Position numbers and translations under genes: made by a program
Shown here: one piece after another, positions 3,860 through 5,257 of the stretch
How the letters are laid out: the number at the start of each line of letters is the position of its first letter
Position numbering within the stretch: the first letter of the stretch is position 1
DNA from: Clostridiales bacterium
Lineage (GTDB): Bacteria > Bacillota_A > Clostridia > Oscillospirales > Oscillospiraceae
Reading direction: 5' to 3'
Assembly: GCA_019417795.1 (NCBI GenBank)
Contig: DXUR01000016.1
Coordinates: forward strand, 14,123-19,379
DNA: 5,257 bases
The notes under the pieces: generated by a model
Told to the model about the DNA's origin: nothing
Database searches by the model: none
Seen by the model: only the letters and a program-made list of their open reading frames with translations

Positions 3860-4102
3860 ATGAAAGCGTATGATTTCCACGGGAAAAGAAATATATGCGG
3901 TGACCGGATCCGGGAGGCCCGCCTGCGGGCGCGGCTGTCACAGTCTGATCTCTGCCGGCGTCTGCAACTGGCTGGTGTCATTGTGGAGCGGGACGTGATA
4001 AGCAGGATCGAAAACGGCGGCAGGTTTGTGGCTGACTTTGAGGTGGTGGTGATCGCGGACGTTCTGGAGGTTTCCGTGGACTGGCTGCTGGGCAAAGAAT
4101 AG
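3860..4102 (+). CDS. XRE-family helix-turn-helix regulator, 80 aa
   Basis: A compact Cro/CI-type DNA-binding domain with no C-terminal extension. Residues about 15-70 hold the five-helix core: RIREARLRARLSQSDLCRRL (helices 1-2), a slightly long turn (QLAGVIVER), the recognition helix (DVISRIENGGR) and helices ending EVSVDWLLG, a typical XRE ending. Length and sequence style match small regulators common in gut Firmicutes prophages. It may be a lysogeny repressor, a Cro-like switch or a regulator of the downstream transposase. ATG 3860 follows GGAGGG at 3848-3853. It carries its own terminator, so it is probably monocistronic. The dyad at 3781-3814 is a plausible autoregulatory site. The small size lacks the peptidase domain of LexA/CI-like SOS-cleavable repressors. 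Confidence 0.88.
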   Translation: MKAYDFHGKRNICGDRIREARLRARLSQSDLCRRLQLAGVIVERDVISRIENGGRFVADFEVVVIADVLEVSVDWLLGKE

Positions 4103-4146
4103 GACGGCGTGGAGTGCTGTATGCACCGCGCCGTCCATATTTTTTT
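4102..4146 (+). terminator. Intrinsic terminator after the XRE gene
   Basis: GGACGGCG (4102-4109) pairs perfectly with CGCCGTCC (4129-4136). An inner GTGC/GCAC stem lies on the same axis. The hairpin is followed by ATATTTTTTT (4137-4146). It begins within the stop codon of the XRE gene and separates it from the transposase gene. Confidence 0.88.
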
Positions 4147-4164
4147 GAAAGTGAGGGCACGGGC

Positions 4165-5214
4165 ATGAAAGGATATAAGCACCTGACGGAGTTTGACCGG
4201 AACAAGATCGCCAGAATGAGAAAAGAGGGCGCCACCATGCGCGAGATCGGCGCGGCCCTGCACGTCAGCGCCGCCACCGTCTGCCGCGAGATCAAACGCG
4301 GGACATACACCTACATGAACGCGGATTATATCGAAGTGACCGAGTACATACCGGAGCGGTCACAAGCCCGCTACCGGGCCAACATGGCGGCCAAGGGCGG
4401 CCCCCTGAAAATTGGAAGTGATCGCCGGTACGCCGAAACCCTGGAGGCGCTGATTGCTGACGACAATTACAGCCCGGAGGCAGCCCTGCATGAGATTGAG
4501 AACCACCCGGAAAAGTACGGCAGCTTTGAAACGCGGATCTGCCGCCAAACCCTTTATGCCTATATTGACAAGGGAGTTTTTCTCCGCCTGACCAATAAGG
4601 CGCTGCCGTTCAAGGGTTCCCGGCGGAAGAAGAAAACCAAGCACGTCCAGCGGGCGAAACAGCAGCCCAAGGGTGAGAGCATAGAAAAGCGCCCGCCGGA
4701 GATCGACGGGCGCCAGGAGTTCGGCCACTGGGAAATGGATCTGGTGGTTTCCTGCAGGGGCGGGCATAAGTGCCTCCTGGTGCTGACCGAGCGCGTCACC
4801 CGCATGGAGGTGATCCGCCTGATCCGCGATAAATCCGCGGCCAGCGTCGTCCGTGCGCTGGACACCATGGAACGGAAATGGGGCACCCGCTTCCCGCAGG
4901 TATTCCAATCTATTACCATGGACAACGGAAGCGAGTTTGCGGACTATATCGGGATCGAACGGTCCGTATATAAACGCTGCGAGAGCAAGCGCACCCGGAC
5001 ATATTACTGTCACCCATACTGCAGTAGTGAGCGAGGAAGCAACGAAAAACAAAACCAGATGATCCGGCGGAAGTTCCCCAAGGGGACAAACTTTGATAAG
5101 GTTACCCAAAAAGACGTGGAGGCGGTGGAAAGCTGGCTGAACAGATACCCCCGCCAACTGCTGGGCTGGGCCTCTGCCGGGCAGCTGTTTGAGGGCTATT
5201 TGCAGACCGTCTAA
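4165..5214 (+). CDS. IS30-family DDE transposase, 349 aa
   Basis: Catalyses DNA strand transfer for an IS30-type mobile element. An N-terminal HTH_38-like domain (about 6-46, TEFDRNKIARM...REIGAALHVSAATVCREIKRG) recognises element ends. The catalytic RNase H-like core shows Asp192 in EFGHWEMDLVV, Asp253 in SITMDNGSEF and Glu294 in SERGSNEKQNQMIRRKFPKGT. The C-terminal motif YPRQLLGWASAGQLF is typical of the family. Length is within the family range (about 300-380), and no frameshift or stop interrupts it. About 40 residues separate the second Asp and the Glu, longer than the 33 of classical IS30, because of an insert around KRCESKRTRTYY; similar inserts occur in gut Firmicutes relatives (from memory). 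The Trp usual before ERG is Ser here. ATG 4165 has only a weak GTGAGGG upstream. A GTG at 4114 would start inside the preceding terminator. Confidence 0.92.
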   Translation: MKGYKHLTEFDRNKIARMRKEGATMREIGAALHVSAATVCREIKRGTYTYMNADYIEVTEYIPERSQARYRANMAAKGGPLKIGSDRRYAETLEALIADDNYSPEAALHEIENHPEKYGSFETRICRQTLYAYIDKGVFLRLTNKALPFKGSRRKKKTKHVQRAKQQPKGESIEKRPPEIDGRQEFGHWEMDLVVSCRGGHKCLLVLTERVTRMEVIRLIRDKSAASVVRALDTMERKWGTRFPQVFQSITMDNGSEFADYIGIERSVYKRCESKRTRTYYCHPYCSSERGSNEKQNQMIRRKFPKGTNFDKVTQKDVEAVESWLNRYPRQLLGWASAGQLFEGYLQTV

Positions 5215-5257
5215 AAATATTTTTTCGTTTTGTTACACTTTCCTATTGACATTTGCC
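5215..5257. other. Downstream flank of the transposase; candidate element end
   Basis: Contains an AT-rich symmetric run (AAAAATATTTTT around 5213-5224), then TGTTACACTTTCCTATTGAC and ATTTGCC to the window end. It could be the right terminal repeat of an IS30-type element, or the -35 region (TTGACA at 5246-5251) of a gene beyond the window. No reverse-complement partner was found left of the transposase in this window. Confidence 0.35.

Noticed and set aside
4114..4164. GTG 4114 as the transposase start (366 aa)
   Set aside because: It lies inside the hairpin of the preceding terminator, and the added residues do not match the family N-terminus.

Overview
This looks like the right-hand part of a prophage, or prophage-derived element, in a GC-rich Gram-positive gut-type bacterium, most likely a Clostridia (Oscillospiraceae-like) host. 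Supporting signs are consensus GGAGG ribosome binding sites, a CHAP plus LysM endolysin, an XRE-type repressor-like gene, a ribbon-helix-helix regulator and an IS30-family transposase of the kind common in gut Firmicutes. Host identity is an inference from style, not a database match.

Layout. Positions 1-2827 are a tightly packed rightward late-gene cluster: the 3' end of an unrecognised phage gene, a 59-aa small protein, a 150-aa membrane-anchored protein, a 137-aa multi-pass membrane protein, the endolysin (CHAP domain plus two LysM repeats), a 56-aa single-pass protein with a four-cysteine cluster, and a 136-aa three-pass putative holin. A strong hairpin terminator at 2831-2865 closes the cluster. 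The endolysin cuts the wall. The neighbouring membrane proteins are the natural candidates for releasing or timing it.

Positions 2873-3489 hold the most interesting part. Three very small genes lie on the minus strand, each with a good ribosome binding site: a 44-aa basic plus hydrophobic peptide, a 32-aa membrane peptide and a 48-aa protein. They read towards the same terminator used by the lysis genes, so it works from both sides. Their likely promoter (3366-3394) carries a 14-bp dyad between its -35 and -10. Two further dyads lie towards the divergently transcribed 68-aa ribbon-helix-helix (Arc-like) gene at 3490. On the plus strand, a near-consensus promoter (3135-3163) and an intrinsic terminator (3295-3324) bracket the 44-aa gene. 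This predicts an antisense RNA of about 155 nt covering almost the whole reading frame. A small basic/hydrophobic peptide, a fully overlapping antisense RNA and a nearby repressor with repeated operators together resemble a type I toxin-antitoxin or antisense-controlled membrane-peptide system, carried as a self-contained 'moron' cassette.

Positions 3697-4146 carry a terminator, an intergenic region with a long dyad, an 80-aa XRE helix-turn-helix regulator and its terminator. Positions 4165-5214 encode a full-length IS30-family DDE transposase. No matching terminal inverted repeat is visible on its left within the window. It is therefore either an IS with ends I cannot recognise or a transposase belonging to the mobile element itself. 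The last 43 bases hold an AT-rich stretch and a TTGACA-containing 14-mer that also occurs at 3130.
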